DNA from: Arthrobacter sp. NEB 688
Lineage (GTDB): Bacteria; Actinomycetota; Actinomycetes; Actinomycetales; Dermatophilaceae
Assembly: GCF_013201035.1 (NCBI RefSeq)
Contig: NZ_CP053707.1
Location: 1,798,001-1,862,000, forward strand
Direction of reading: 5' to 3'
Length of the DNA stretch: 64,000 nt
A program made the position numbers and the translations under genes. Positions 51,735-61,300 of this stretch are shown here, one piece after another. The notes under the pieces are model-generated. The model saw only the letters and a program-made list of their open reading frames with translations. It made no database searches and was not told where the DNA came from. Positions within the stretch are counted from its first letter, which is position 1. Every line of letters starts with the position of its first letter.

Positions 51735-52169
51735 GTGCCCGGGTCGGCGGAGGGCCTCGAGCGGTTCGTCGAGGCTCAGGACTCCGGCGGGACGTACGCC
51801 GCCGCGCTCGCGGAGCTGCGGGCCGGGCGCAAGCGCTCGCACTGGATGTGGTTCGTGCTGCCGCAGGCCGCGGGGCTGGGTCGCAGCGCCATGGCGCAGC
51901 GATACGGGGTCCGCGGCGTGGCCGAGGCGCGGGCCTACCTCGACCACCCGGTCCTGGGGCCGCGGCTGCTCGCGTGCGTCGAGGCCCTGCTCGCCCAGCC
52001 GGGGTCGGACGCCGAGGAGGTGCTCGGCGGCATCGACGCCGTCAAGCTGCGCTCGTCGATGACGCTCTTCGCGGTGGCCGCGGGGGAGGGCGCCGACGCG
52101 CCGTTCCGCGCGGTGCTGCGGCAGTACTTCGGCGGCGTCGAGGACCCCGAGACCCTTCGCCGCCTCTGA
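51735..52169 (+). CDS. DUF1810 family protein
   Basis: 144 residues. The signature KRSHWMWFVLPQAAGLGRSAMAQRYGVRGVAEARAYLDHPVLGPRL matches DUF1810 (YfbL-like calpastatin-type) proteins. The function is unknown, although the family has been linked to ADP-ribose-related chemistry by fold. GTG 51735 directly follows moeZ with a two-base gap, so it is likely co-translated. Confidence 0.88.
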   Translation: MPGSAEGLERFVEAQDSGGTYAAALAELRAGRKRSHWMWFVLPQAAGLGRSAMAQRYGVRGVAEARAYLDHPVLGPRLLACVEALLAQPGSDAEEVLGGIDAVKLRSSMTLFAVAAGEGADAPFRAVLRQYFGGVEDPETLRRL

Positions 52170-52218
52170 TGCGCGTGTCGGTGCTCGGCGCAGACGTTTT
52201 CGAACGGGAGGGGGCGAG

Positions 52219-52806
52219 ATGACGATGGGTCGGCCGTCACCGCCGGCAGGACCGTGGATGGTCCTGACCGGTCCCGCGGGCGCGGGCAAGACCACCGTGG
52301 GGCGGGAGGTCGCGTCCGTGGTGGAGCGGCCTTTCGTCGACCTGGACGCCGTCGCCGAGGAGTACTACGCGGAGGCGGGGTGGAGCCTCGCGAGGCTCCG
52401 GACCCGCATCGCCGCCGTCGGACGCCGCGCCGCCGAGACCGAGTGGGAGCCTGCACGAGCCCACGCGGTGGTGCGTGCCGCCGCCGACCACCCCGGGTCC
52501 GTCCTCGCGCTGGGCGCCGGTCACACCTGCTACACCGACGCCGGTCGGCTGGCCACGGTCCGCGCCGCCCTGAGGCGTTCCGCGGATGTCGTCCGCCTGC
52601 TGCCCTCGCCGGACCGCGACACGTCGTTGAGGGTGCTGCGACACCGATGCCTGACGGGCAAGGACAGGTCGTGGGTGATCGACGGGCACGACTTCCTCGC
52701 CCAGTGGCTCGACGACCCGGCCGCGCAGCTGCTCTCGACCCGGACCGTCTACACCGGCGGCGAGACGGTCGCCGACACCGCGAGGCTCCTGCTCCGAGGC
52801 GCCTGA
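52219..52806 (+). CDS. P-loop kinase resembling shikimate kinase
   Basis: 195 residues. Walker A GPAGAGKTTVGREVA and the DLDAVAEE (substrate-binding Asp) motif follow the shikimate/gluconate kinase pattern; LALGAGHTCYTD replaces the usual GGG motif of AroK. It is probably not the housekeeping AroK; substrate unknown. GGAGGGGG lies about six bases before ATG 52219. Base composition is slightly lower in G+C than its neighbours. Confidence 0.72.
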   Translation: MTMGRPSPPAGPWMVLTGPAGAGKTTVGREVASVVERPFVDLDAVAEEYYAEAGWSLARLRTRIAAVGRRAAETEWEPARAHAVVRAAADHPGSVLALGAGHTCYTDAGRLATVRAALRRSADVVRLLPSPDRDTSLRVLRHRCLTGKDRSWVIDGHDFLAQWLDDPAAQLLSTRTVYTGGETVADTARLLLRGA

Positions 52807-52923
52807 CCGCGGGCTGGAGGTCGGTCGATCAGGCACTGGTCGGATCGAGAGCGGCCCGCTGCTGATCGCTGCGATCTTGTTCTGCGCAAGGTGATTTGGT
52901 CGTCCACAGGTGGTTGCCGGCCC

Positions 52924-52957
52924 TTGTCCGTCGAACGTGCGTTCGATATGATGAAGT
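52924..52957 (+). promoter_or_regulatory. SOS-box-containing promoter of the DUF222-HNH gene
   Basis: TTGTCC (52924-52929) and TATGAT (52947-52952) are 17 bases apart. The spacer contains TCGAACGTGCGTTCGA (52931-52946), an exact match to the mycobacterial LexA box TCGAAC-N4-GTTCGA. The ATG follows the -10 by five bases, so a leaderless SOS-induced mRNA is predicted. Confidence 0.85.
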
Positions 52958-54400
52958 ATGGATACCGAGGCCCTCTCCCGCCGCGTCGCGGCGCTGCGTG
53001 AGGAGTGCGCGCGGCCGGGTCGTGAGCTGGTCGAGGGTGGTCACGTCCTGTCCGCGGAGGAGGCGTTCGCGCTGGCCGGTGAGGCACAGGGGTTGGTGAA
53101 CGCGGCGGATGCGTTGGTCGCGGTGGCGGGGGCGTGGGGTGCACGGGTGGAGACGACGGTGCGGTCGGGCTCGTGGGAGCGGGTGCATCCGGTGGGGTTC
53201 GTCGACGCGATGGCCGCGACCCGGATGTCGTTGGCGACGGGTCTGACCGAGGGGCTGGCGGGCCGGAAGGTGGCGCTGGGCGCGGCGGTGGGTGAGCGGT
53301 TCCCGCTGGTGCGTGACCTGTTGGTCGCTGGCGACGTGGCCACCGCGAACGTGCAGAAGATCCTCGACGCCCGCGCAGGGCTGGACGTGGAGGCCTGTGT
53401 GCGGGTGGATGCGGAGCTCGCGCCGCGGCTGGCGGGCATGGACCCGGCCCGGGTCGCGGGTGAGGCGCGCAGGGTGGCCACGCGGGTGGCGGCCGACCAG
53501 GTCGCGGCGCACGTGGCGTTGCGCAGGCGTGGCCGGTGTGTGGAGGTCCGTCCCGGGGAGGACGGCCTGACCGACTGGTTCGCGTCCCTGCCGACCGCGA
53601 CGTCCTCGGCGATGTGGGCGGCGGTCGAGGAGCTGGCCGGCGAGTACCGGCAGACCGACGACGGGTTGTCGGTGCCGGAGTCCCGCGCGGACGCGCTGGC
53701 CGACCTGGTGCTGCGAAACGTCAAGGTCACCGCGCAGGTGACCCTCGGGGTGCCGGTCGTGAGCGACCGGTCAGCGCCGGAGCAGGCGGCGGGGACGCGG
53801 TTCCGGGTGGAGTGGGACGACGACGACACGCTCGTCGACGCGACCACCGGTGAGGTCGTGCGGTACGGCGACCTGGACGCGGAGTCCCGCGAGGAGCTGT
53901 CGTGGCTGGAGGAGCCCGCCGACCTCGACGTCGACGGGTTGCTCCTGCAGGCCGAGGTCACGCCCGGGTACGCGGTGTCCGGGACGCAGCTGCCCGGCCT
54001 CGGGTGGGTCGAGCCCGCGACGCTGGCCAACATCTTGCGGCTCCTACCGGTCGAGGTCTCCCGAGCGGTCCTCGAGGCCGACACCGGCACCCTCGCCTCC
54101 CACACGAGCAGCGCGTACAAGCCACCGAAGGCGATCAGCGACTTCGTCAAGACCCGGGACGGGACGTGCCGGATGTGGGGCTGCGCCCGACCCGCCGAAC
54201 GGTGCGACCTCGACCACGTCCGTCCCTGGCCCACCGGGCAGACCACCCCCACCGGGCTCGAGTCCCTGTGCCGGCGCCATCACCGCTTCAAGCAACAAGG
54301 ACGGTGGCGACCCACCCTCGCCCCGGACGGCACCGTCACCTGGCACGGACCCGACGGCGCCACCCGCACCACCGAACCCCAGCACCGCACCAGCGGCTGA
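52958..54400 (+). CDS. DUF222 / 13E12-repeat family HNH endonuclease
   Basis: 480 residues. The N-terminal 370 are the DUF222 (13E12 repeat) domain with DAMAATRMSLATGLTEGLAGRKVALG. The C-terminal HNH motif is DGTCRMWGCARPAERCDLDHVRPWPTGQTTPTGLESLCRRHHRFK, with zinc cysteines and catalytic His. The family is multicopy in actinobacteria and several M. tuberculosis members are LexA-regulated, as seems true here. Function unknown; it may be a domesticated or mobile nuclease. ATG 52958 is fixed by the -10. Confidence 0.9.
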   Translation: MDTEALSRRVAALREECARPGRELVEGGHVLSAEEAFALAGEAQGLVNAADALVAVAGAWGARVETTVRSGSWERVHPVGFVDAMAATRMSLATGLTEGLAGRKVALGAAVGERFPLVRDLLVAGDVATANVQKILDARAGLDVEACVRVDAELAPRLAGMDPARVAGEARRVATRVAADQVAAHVALRRRGRCVEVRPGEDGLTDWFASLPTATSSAMWAAVEELAGEYRQTDDGLSVPESRADALADLVLRNVKVTAQVTLGVPVVSDRSAPEQAAGTRFRVEWDDDDTLVDATTGEVVRYGDLDAESREELSWLEEPADLDVDGLLLQAEVTPGYAVSGTQLPGLGWVEPATLANILRLLPVEVSRAVLEADTGTLASHTSSAYKPPKAISDFVKTRDGTCRMWGCARPAERCDLDHVRPWPTGQTTPTGLESLCRRHHRFKQQGRWRPTLAPDGTVTWHGPDGATRTTEPQHRTSG

Positions 54401-54409
54401 GCCCGGGCG

Positions 54410-55141
54410 TCAGCGAGCCGGGAGGACGACGAGCTCGGTGCCGGAGGGGTCGGTCATGGTGACCGAGTCGCCCTCGGCAAGAACGGCATCCGCACGGGTG
54501 GCGCCCAGGCGCTCGAGCTCGGCCACGGCGTCCTCGAGGTCGGAACCGGGCGCCGCAGCGACCTCCAGCCGGAGACGGCTCGCACCGTCCTTCGGCGCCA
54601 CCGGGCCGCCGCCCCAGGCGACCTTCGTCCCACCGGCAGGGGACTGGACCGCGGTCTCGTCGTCCTGGTCCCACACGAGCGGCCAGCCGAGCGCCTCGCT
54701 CCAGAACACGCCGGTCGACCGACCGCCGTCGCCGGCGACCTCGCCGAGCCGACCGGTGCCCGCGAGGAAGCGGTTCCAGGGCGGGATGACGCACAGCGCG
54801 TTCCCCTCCGGGTCGGCGAGGACGACGTGCTCCTCGTCGGCCGCCTGTCCCACGTCGAGGTGCCAGCCACCCAGGGTGAGGACGCGCTCGACCGTCTCCG
54901 CCATGTCGTCCGTCGAGGTGCTCGTCACGTGCAGGTGGTACCGGCTCGACGCACCCGCGGCACCCGGCCCGCCGGCCGAGGGGCGGACGCGCAGCGGCAC
55001 GCACAGCGCGTCCGACGGCACGAGCGTGCGGGCGCCCGGACGGTCCTGCACCACCGTCCAGCCGAGCAGGGCGGACCAGAACGCGGCGAGCCGCGCGGGG
55101 TCCTCGGCGTCGATCGTCAGGGCCTCGAGGTGCAGTGGCAC
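54410..55141 (-). CDS. Two-domain VOC family protein
   Basis: 243 residues made of two glyoxalase-like halves, the first starting LHLEALTIDAEDPARLAAFWSALLGW and closing VVLADPEGNALCVIPP, the second containing TGVFWSEALGWPLVWDQD and closing VTMTDPSGTELVVLPAR. Metal ligands are not complete, so it may bind rather than convert a ligand. GTG 55141 has GGGAGGACC upstream and TACCGT (55179-55174 on the minus strand) as a -10. Converges with the HNH gene across nine bases. Confidence 0.82.
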   Translation of the reverse strand: MPLHLEALTIDAEDPARLAAFWSALLGWTVVQDRPGARTLVPSDALCVPLRVRPSAGGPGAAGASSRYHLHVTSTSTDDMAETVERVLTLGGWHLDVGQAADEEHVVLADPEGNALCVIPPWNRFLAGTGRLGEVAGDGGRSTGVFWSEALGWPLVWDQDDETAVQSPAGGTKVAWGGGPVAPKDGASRLRLEVAAAPGSDLEDAVAELERLGATRADAVLAEGDSVTMTDPSGTELVVLPAR

Positions 55142-55274
55142 GGCCGGTCCTCCCTGTCGTCGGTGGTCCCGCGACGGTAGGAGCGCGGCCGTCCCCACCG
55201 CAACGAGATTGCCGACCCCCCACGGCGCCGCCCCGGGGCGCGCGGGTGTCGGGGGGACGTGGTGGAATCGCGAC

Positions 55275-58200
55275 GTGCTCGTCCTCCGCCGCCCCGCCAC
55301 CGCCTCGGTGGCCGAGCCGGCCCTCGACCCGCAGCAGCGGGCCGCCGTCGACGCCGACGACCTCGTGGTCCGCGTCCTCGGGGCACCCGGCACGGGGACG
55401 AGCACGGTGGCGGTCGAGCGCGTGGTGCGTGCCGTCCGGGACGGGGCCCCCGCCGACTCCTGCCTGCTGCTCGCCCCGACCCGCCTCGCGGCCGCCCGCC
55501 TGCGCGACGTCGTCACCGCCCGCCTCGGCGGCACGACCTCGACCCCGCTCGCGCGCACCCACCAGTCCTTCGGCTTCGGGGTGCTGCGCGAGGCCGCGGC
55601 CCTCGTCGGCGACCCCGCACCCCGCCTGCTCAGCGGCCCGGAGCAGGACGTCATCCTCCGCGAGCTCCTCGCCGGCCACGCGAGCGGCGAGGCACCGACC
55701 CCGCCCTGGCCCGCGTCGGTCCGCCCGGCGCTCGCGACGCGCGGCTTCCGCGCCGAGCTGCGCGACCTGCTGATGCGCGCCCTCGAGCTCGGCCTCACCC
55801 CGCCCGACCTCGAGCGGCTCGGTCACGAGCACGGCGTGCCCGAGTGGGTCGCGGGGGCCGCCGTCCTCGCCGAGTACGAGGACGTCACGGCCCTGTCCGC
55901 CCCCGGCGCCTGGGACCCCGCGACCGTGCTCACCGCCGCGGCCGACCTCCTCGAGGAGGACCCCGACGCCCTCGACCGGATGCGCGCCCGGCTGCGCCTC
56001 GTCGTCGTCGACGACGCCCAGGAGCTGACGCCGGCCGCCGTGCGCCTGCTCACGGTGCTCACACGGGGCAGCGGCATCCCGCTCCTGCTGGCCGGCGACC
56101 CCGACGCCGCCACCCAGACCTTCCGCGGCGCCGACCCGCGCCTCGTCGTCACCGCCTGGCCGCAGGCCGCGGCGCACGTCCTGCGCACGGGCCACCGCTG
56201 CACGCCGGCGCTCTCCCGCGCCGCGAGCCGGGTCGTCGCCCACGTCGGCGTCGTCGGTGGCGCGGCCCACCGGGGGCCCGAGCCCGTCCCCGGCGAGGGG
56301 GCCGTCGAGGCGCACCTGCTGCGCACCGGCGCCCAGGAGTCGGCCTTCGTGGCCGGGCTGCTGCGCGAGGCCCACCTGCTGCACGGGCTCCCGTGGTCCC
56401 GGATGGCCGTCGTCGTCCGCGGCGGCTCGCGCACGGCCTCGCTGCGCCGGGTGCTGCGCTCCTCGGGCGTCCCCGTCGACACCGCGACGGCCGAGCTGCC
56501 GGTGCGCGACGAGGTCGCCGTCCGGCCCTTGCTGACCCTCCTCGGCTGCGCGCTCGAGGTCGCCGCCGGCGCGGACGAGCTCGACCCCGACACGGTCGTC
56601 GACGTCCTCGCCTCGCCCCTCGGCGGCGCCGACGCCGTCGGCCTGCGGCGGCTGCGCCGGTCGCTGCGTCGCCTCGAGCTGGACTCCGGCGGGGGCCGCA
56701 CGAGCGACGCGCTCCTCGCCGAGTCCGTCCTCACCCCGGCCGCGCTCGACCACGTCGGCCCCGAGGCCCGTCCGGCCCGCCGGGTCCACCGGGTGCTCGC
56801 CGCCGGGGTCGAGGCCCTGCGCGACGGGCTCGGCGTCGAGGAGGTCCTCTGGGCGATGTGGTCGGCCGCCGGCCTCGCCGACACCTGGCGCGAGGCGGCC
56901 CTCGCCGGGGGTTCGGCCGGGCAGCGCGCCGACCGCGACCTCGACGCCCTCATCGGTCTGTTCGACGCGGCCGCCCGGTACGTCGACCGGCTGCCCGGCG
57001 CCCGGCCCGCCGACTTCCTCGAGCACCTGCGCGGCCAGGAGGTCGCCGGCGACACGCTCGCCGCCCGGGCGGTGGCCGGCGAGGCCGTCGCCCTCCTCAC
57101 CCCGGCGGCCGCCGCCGGTCTCGAGTGGGACCTCGTCGTCGTCGCGGGCGTGCAGGAGGGCGCCTGGCCCGACCTGCGCCTGCGCGGGTCGATGCTGCGC
57201 TCCACCGACCTCGTCGACGTCGTCACCGGCCGCGACCCCTCGCCGCGTGCGGCCCGCACCCAGGTCGCCCACGACGAGACGCGCCTGTTCCACGTGGCCG
57301 CGACCCGCGCGCGCCACCGCCTCGTCGTCACCGCCGTGCGCAGCGAGGACGAGCAGCCCTCGCCCTACCTCGACGTCGTCGACCCGCGCCCGGACGCCCG
57401 CCCGCTCACCGACGTGCCCCGCCCGCTGACGCTGCCCGGCCTCGTCGCCGAGCTGCGCCGCTCGCTCGTCGACCCGGACCCGGCCCTGCGCGGCGCCGCC
57501 GTCACGACCCTCGGGCGCCTCGCCCGGGCCGGCGTCCCCGGCGCCGACCCCGCCCAGTGGTGGGCCCTGCGCGGCACGACCGACGACCGCCCCCGCCGCG
57601 CCCCCGACGCGCCCGTCCGCGTCTCGCCGTCGATGGTCGACCGCTTCGGGCAGTGCGGCCTCCAGTGGCTGCTGCGCACGAGCGGCGGCGACGGACCCTC
57701 GATGGGCGCGCAGGACATCGGCACGCTCGTCCACGAGGTCGCCCACGACCTCGGCGACACCGACGCCGCCACCTACGCCGCCGAGCTCGAGCGGCGGTGG
57801 GGCCGGCTCGGGCTCCCCCCGGGCTGGCTCTCGCGGCGCGACCTCGGCCGGGCCCGCGAGATGACCGCCCGGTTGGCCGCCCACCACCGCGAGGCGAGCG
57901 CCGAGGGCTGGCGCCGCGCGGCCTCCGAGGAGCGGATGCGGGTCGCCCTCGGGCGGGCCGTCGTCTCCGGCACCGTCGACCGCATCGAGGTCGGGCCCGG
58001 GGGAGCGGTGCGCGTCATCGACCTCAAGACCGGCTCGCGCAAGCCGACCAAGGACGAGCTGACCCGCCACGGCCAGCTCGGCGCCTACCAGCTCGCCGTC
58101 GAGGAGGGGGCGTTCGCGGCCCACGGCAGCGGCTCCGGCGGCGCCGCCCTCCTCCAGCTCGGCCGGGCCGCCAACCGCACGACGACCCTGCAGGTCCAGG

Positions 58201-58367
58201 CCCCGCTCGCCGACGACCCCGAGCCGACCTGGGCCCGCGACCTCGTGGCGCGCACGGCCGAGGGGATGGCCGCCGCCACCTTCGCGGCGACGCCCTCCCG
58301 CGACGTCTGCGGCACCTGCCAGGTCAAGGACTCCTGCCCGACCCAGCCCGAGGGGCGACGCCTGTGA
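55275..58367 (+). CDS. adnA: AdnA-type helicase-nuclease subunit
   Basis: 1030 residues: UvrD/Rep-like helicase region (about 18-700) and a C-terminal RecB-type nuclease (about 780-1020) with GTVDRIEV, VIDLKTGSRKP and the cysteine cluster CGTCQVKDSC. The Walker A region reads GAPGTGTST, with T42 where the essential lysine should be, so this motor is probably inactive. AdnAB replaces RecBCD/AddAB in mycobacteria, resecting double-strand breaks; Rv3202c is the homologue. GTG 55275 is the first sensible start. Its stop overlaps adnB (GTGA). Confidence 0.92.
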   Translation: MLVLRRPATASVAEPALDPQQRAAVDADDLVVRVLGAPGTGTSTVAVERVVRAVRDGAPADSCLLLAPTRLAAARLRDVVTARLGGTTSTPLARTHQSFGFGVLREAAALVGDPAPRLLSGPEQDVILRELLAGHASGEAPTPPWPASVRPALATRGFRAELRDLLMRALELGLTPPDLERLGHEHGVPEWVAGAAVLAEYEDVTALSAPGAWDPATVLTAAADLLEEDPDALDRMRARLRLVVVDDAQELTPAAVRLLTVLTRGSGIPLLLAGDPDAATQTFRGADPRLVVTAWPQAAAHVLRTGHRCTPALSRAASRVVAHVGVVGGAAHRGPEPVPGEGAVEAHLLRTGAQESAFVAGLLREAHLLHGLPWSRMAVVVRGGSRTASLRRVLRSSGVPVDTATAELPVRDEVAVRPLLTLLGCALEVAAGADELDPDTVVDVLASPLGGADAVGLRRLRRSLRRLELDSGGGRTSDALLAESVLTPAALDHVGPEARPARRVHRVLAAGVEALRDGLGVEEVLWAMWSAAGLADTWREAALAGGSAGQRADRDLDALIGLFDAAARYVDRLPGARPADFLEHLRGQEVAGDTLAARAVAGEAVALLTPAAAAGLEWDLVVVAGVQEGAWPDLRLRGSMLRSTDLVDVVTGRDPSPRAARTQVAHDETRLFHVAATRARHRLVVTAVRSEDEQPSPYLDVVDPRPDARPLTDVPRPLTLPGLVAELRRSLVDPDPALRGAAVTTLGRLARAGVPGADPAQWWALRGTTDDRPRRAPDAPVRVSPSMVDRFGQCGLQWLLRTSGGDGPSMGAQDIGTLVHEVAHDLGDTDAATYAAELERRWGRLGLPPGWLSRRDLGRAREMTARLAAHHREASAEGWRRAASEERMRVALGRAVVSGTVDRIEVGPGGAVRVIDLKTGSRKPTKDELTRHGQLGAYQLAVEEGAFAAHGSGSGGAALLQLGRAANRTTTLQVQAPLADDPEPTWARDLVARTAEGMAAATFAATPSRDVCGTCQVKDSCPTQPEGRRL

Positions 58368-61300
58368 CGACCACCGGACCGGTTGCGGCACAGGCGCCCC
58401 CGCGCTGGAGCGCGGTCGGCCTCGCCCACGCACTCGGCCAGTCGTACGCCCCCACCGCCGAGCAGGCGGCGGTCATCGAGGCCCCGCTGCGACCGCTGCT
58501 CGTCGTCGCCGGGGCCGGCTCGGGCAAGACCGAGACGATGGCCGCCCGCGTCGTCTGGCTCGTCGCCAACGGGCTCGTGCGCCCCGACGAGGTCCTCGGC
58601 CTGACCTTCACCCGCAAGGCCGCGGGCGAGCTCTCCGAGCGGCTGGCGGCCCGCCTCGCGACCCTGCGCGACGCCGGGCTGTGGACCCCCGAGCCGGAGG
58701 CCGGCGCCGCCGTGCTCGACGACACCCCGACCGTCTCGACCTACCACGCGTACGCCGGGCGGATCGTGCGCGAGCACGGCCTGCGCCTCGGCGTCGAGCC
58801 CGAGAGCCGGCTGCTCACCGAGGCCGCCGCCTGGCAGTTCGCGCACGAGGCCGTCGTCGCGTGGGACGGGCCGATGGACGCGGTCGACAAGGCCGAGTCG
58901 ACCGTCACGACCGCCGTCGTCGACCTCGCGGGCGAGATGGCCGAGCACCTCGTCGAGCCGCGACAGGTCGCCGCGCACCTCGCCGAGGTCGTCGAGGCGC
59001 TCGAGTCCCTGACGAAGCCCGAGGGCTCGCGCAAGCGCACGAACCCGATGCGCGACACCGTCGAGGTCCTGCGCGCCCGCGCCGCCGTCGTGCCCCTCGT
59101 CGAGGCGTACCACGCGCTCAAGCGCTCGCGCGACGCGATGGACTTCGCCGACCAGGTGGCCCTCGCGGCGCGCCTGGCCCTCACCGTCCCCGAGGTCGGG
59201 GCGGCCGAGCGCCAGCGTTTCCGGGCGGTCCTCCTCGACGAGTTCCAGGACACCTCCGAGGCCCAGCTCCAGCTCCTGCGCGCCCTGTTCGTCGCCGACG
59301 GCGAGCCCGTCCCGGTCACCGCCGTCGGCGACCCGCACCAGTCGATCTACGGGTGGCGCGGCGCCTCGTCGACGACGCTCGACCGCTTCCGCTCCGACTT
59401 CCGCGACCCCGCCCCGGCCGACGTCCTGCACCTCTCGACGAGCTGGCGCAACGACCGGGCCGTCCTCGCCGCCGCCAACGTCGTCGCCGACCCCCTCGCG
59501 ACGACGACGCGCGTCCCCGTCGAGCGCCTCGTCGAGCGGCCCGGCGCCGGCCCCGGCCACGTCGCCGTCGCCCGCCTGGGCACCCTCGAGGAGGAGGCCC
59601 GCCACGTCGTCGGCTGGCTGGGCTCCCGGATGGCCCGGCCCGGCCGGCGCACGGCGGCGGTGCTGTGCCGCAAGCGTTCCCAGTTCGACCCCGTCGTCGA
59701 GGCGCTCGAGGAGGCCGGGCTCCCGTACGAGGTCGTCGGCCTCGGCGGGCTCCTGCACACCCCCGAGGTCGCGGACCTCGTCGCCCTGCTCCACGTCGTC
59801 GCCGACCCCACCCGCGGCGACCGGCTGATGCGCCTGCTCACCGGCCCGTCGTGCCGGCTCGGCGCCGCCGACCTCGACGGCCTCGGCGAGTGGGCCCGGG
59901 TGCGCCAGGGCGGCCACCGCCCCGAGCGGGGGGCCGACCTCGCCCCGGACGCCGCCGACGCGGTGAGCATCGTCGAGGCGCTCGACGCCCTGCCGCGGCC
60001 CGACTGGGTGGGGGAGGAGGGCCAGCGTCTCGCCCCCGCGGCGCTGACCCGGCTGGCCGGACTCGGGGCCTGCGTGCGCCGGCTGCGCGGCCTGACCGGC
60101 CTCGGGCTGCCCGAGCTCGTCAGCGAGGCCGAGGTCGCGCTCGGCCTCGACATCGAGGTGCTCGCGCGACCGGGGTACTCCACCGGGGCCGCGCGCGCCC
60201 ACCTCGACGCCTTCGCCGATGTCGCCGCCACCTTCGCCGCGAGCGCCGACCGCCCCGGCCTCGGCGGCTTCCTCGCGTGGCTCGAGGCCGCCGTCGACGA
60301 GGAGCGCGGCCTCGACCTCGGCTGGGTCGAGGCCCGGCCCGACGCCGTCCAGGTGATGACCGTCCACGCGGCCAAGGGCCTGGAGTGGGACGTCGTCGCC
60401 GTCCCCGGCCTCGTCGAGTCCTCCTTCCCGGCGCACTCCGCCACCCAGAGCCGCCCCCTCGGCGAGGTCTGGGGCCACGGCGACCCCAACGACAAGGCGT
60501 GGCTCGTCGGCCTCGCGGCCCTGCCGCACGACCTGCGCGGCGACCGCGCCGGCCTGCCCCGCTTCGGGTGGGCCGACGACCACGACTGGGAGAGCGCCGC
60601 CGAGGCCCTCACGCGGTTCACGGCCGCCTCTGCCGACCACGGCGTCGCCGAGGAGCGGCGCCTGGCCTACGTCGCGACGACGCGGGCGCGCCTCGACCTG
60701 CTCCTCACCGCGCACGTGTGGGGCACCGCCGCGTCCCCGCGCGTCACCTCGCGCTTCCTCGAGGAGGTGCGCGGCCTCCCCGGTGTCGCGCCCGGCCCGT
60801 GGGCCGACCTGCCGCCCACCGACGACCCGAAGCCCCAGAACCCGCGCACCGCCGAGTCCGTGACGACCGCGTGGCCGACCCCCGACCACGTGGCCCGCCG
60901 CGAGCTGCTCCTGGGCCCGGCGCGCGAGGTCGTCGCGGCCGCCGCCGACCCGCAGCCCCTCACGGGGTCGGGGCCGTGGGACGCCGAGGTGCGGATGCTC
61001 CTCGACGAGCGCGGCCGCCGCCGCGACGGCGCCGACGTCGACGTCGTCCTCCCGGCGCACCTGTCGACCTCCGCGCTCGTCTCGCTCGCCGAGGACCCCG
61101 AGGCGTACACGAGCCGGCTGCGCCGCCCGATGCCCCAGCCGCCCGCGCTCGCGGCCCGCCGCGGCACGGCGTTCCACGCGTGGGTCGAGGAGCACTACTC
61201 GCGCGCGGCCATCGTCGACGTCGACGCCCTGCCGGGGTTCGCCGACGACGACGCCGGGCCGGAGGACCTCACGGACCTGCGGGAGGCCTTCCTCGCCTCC

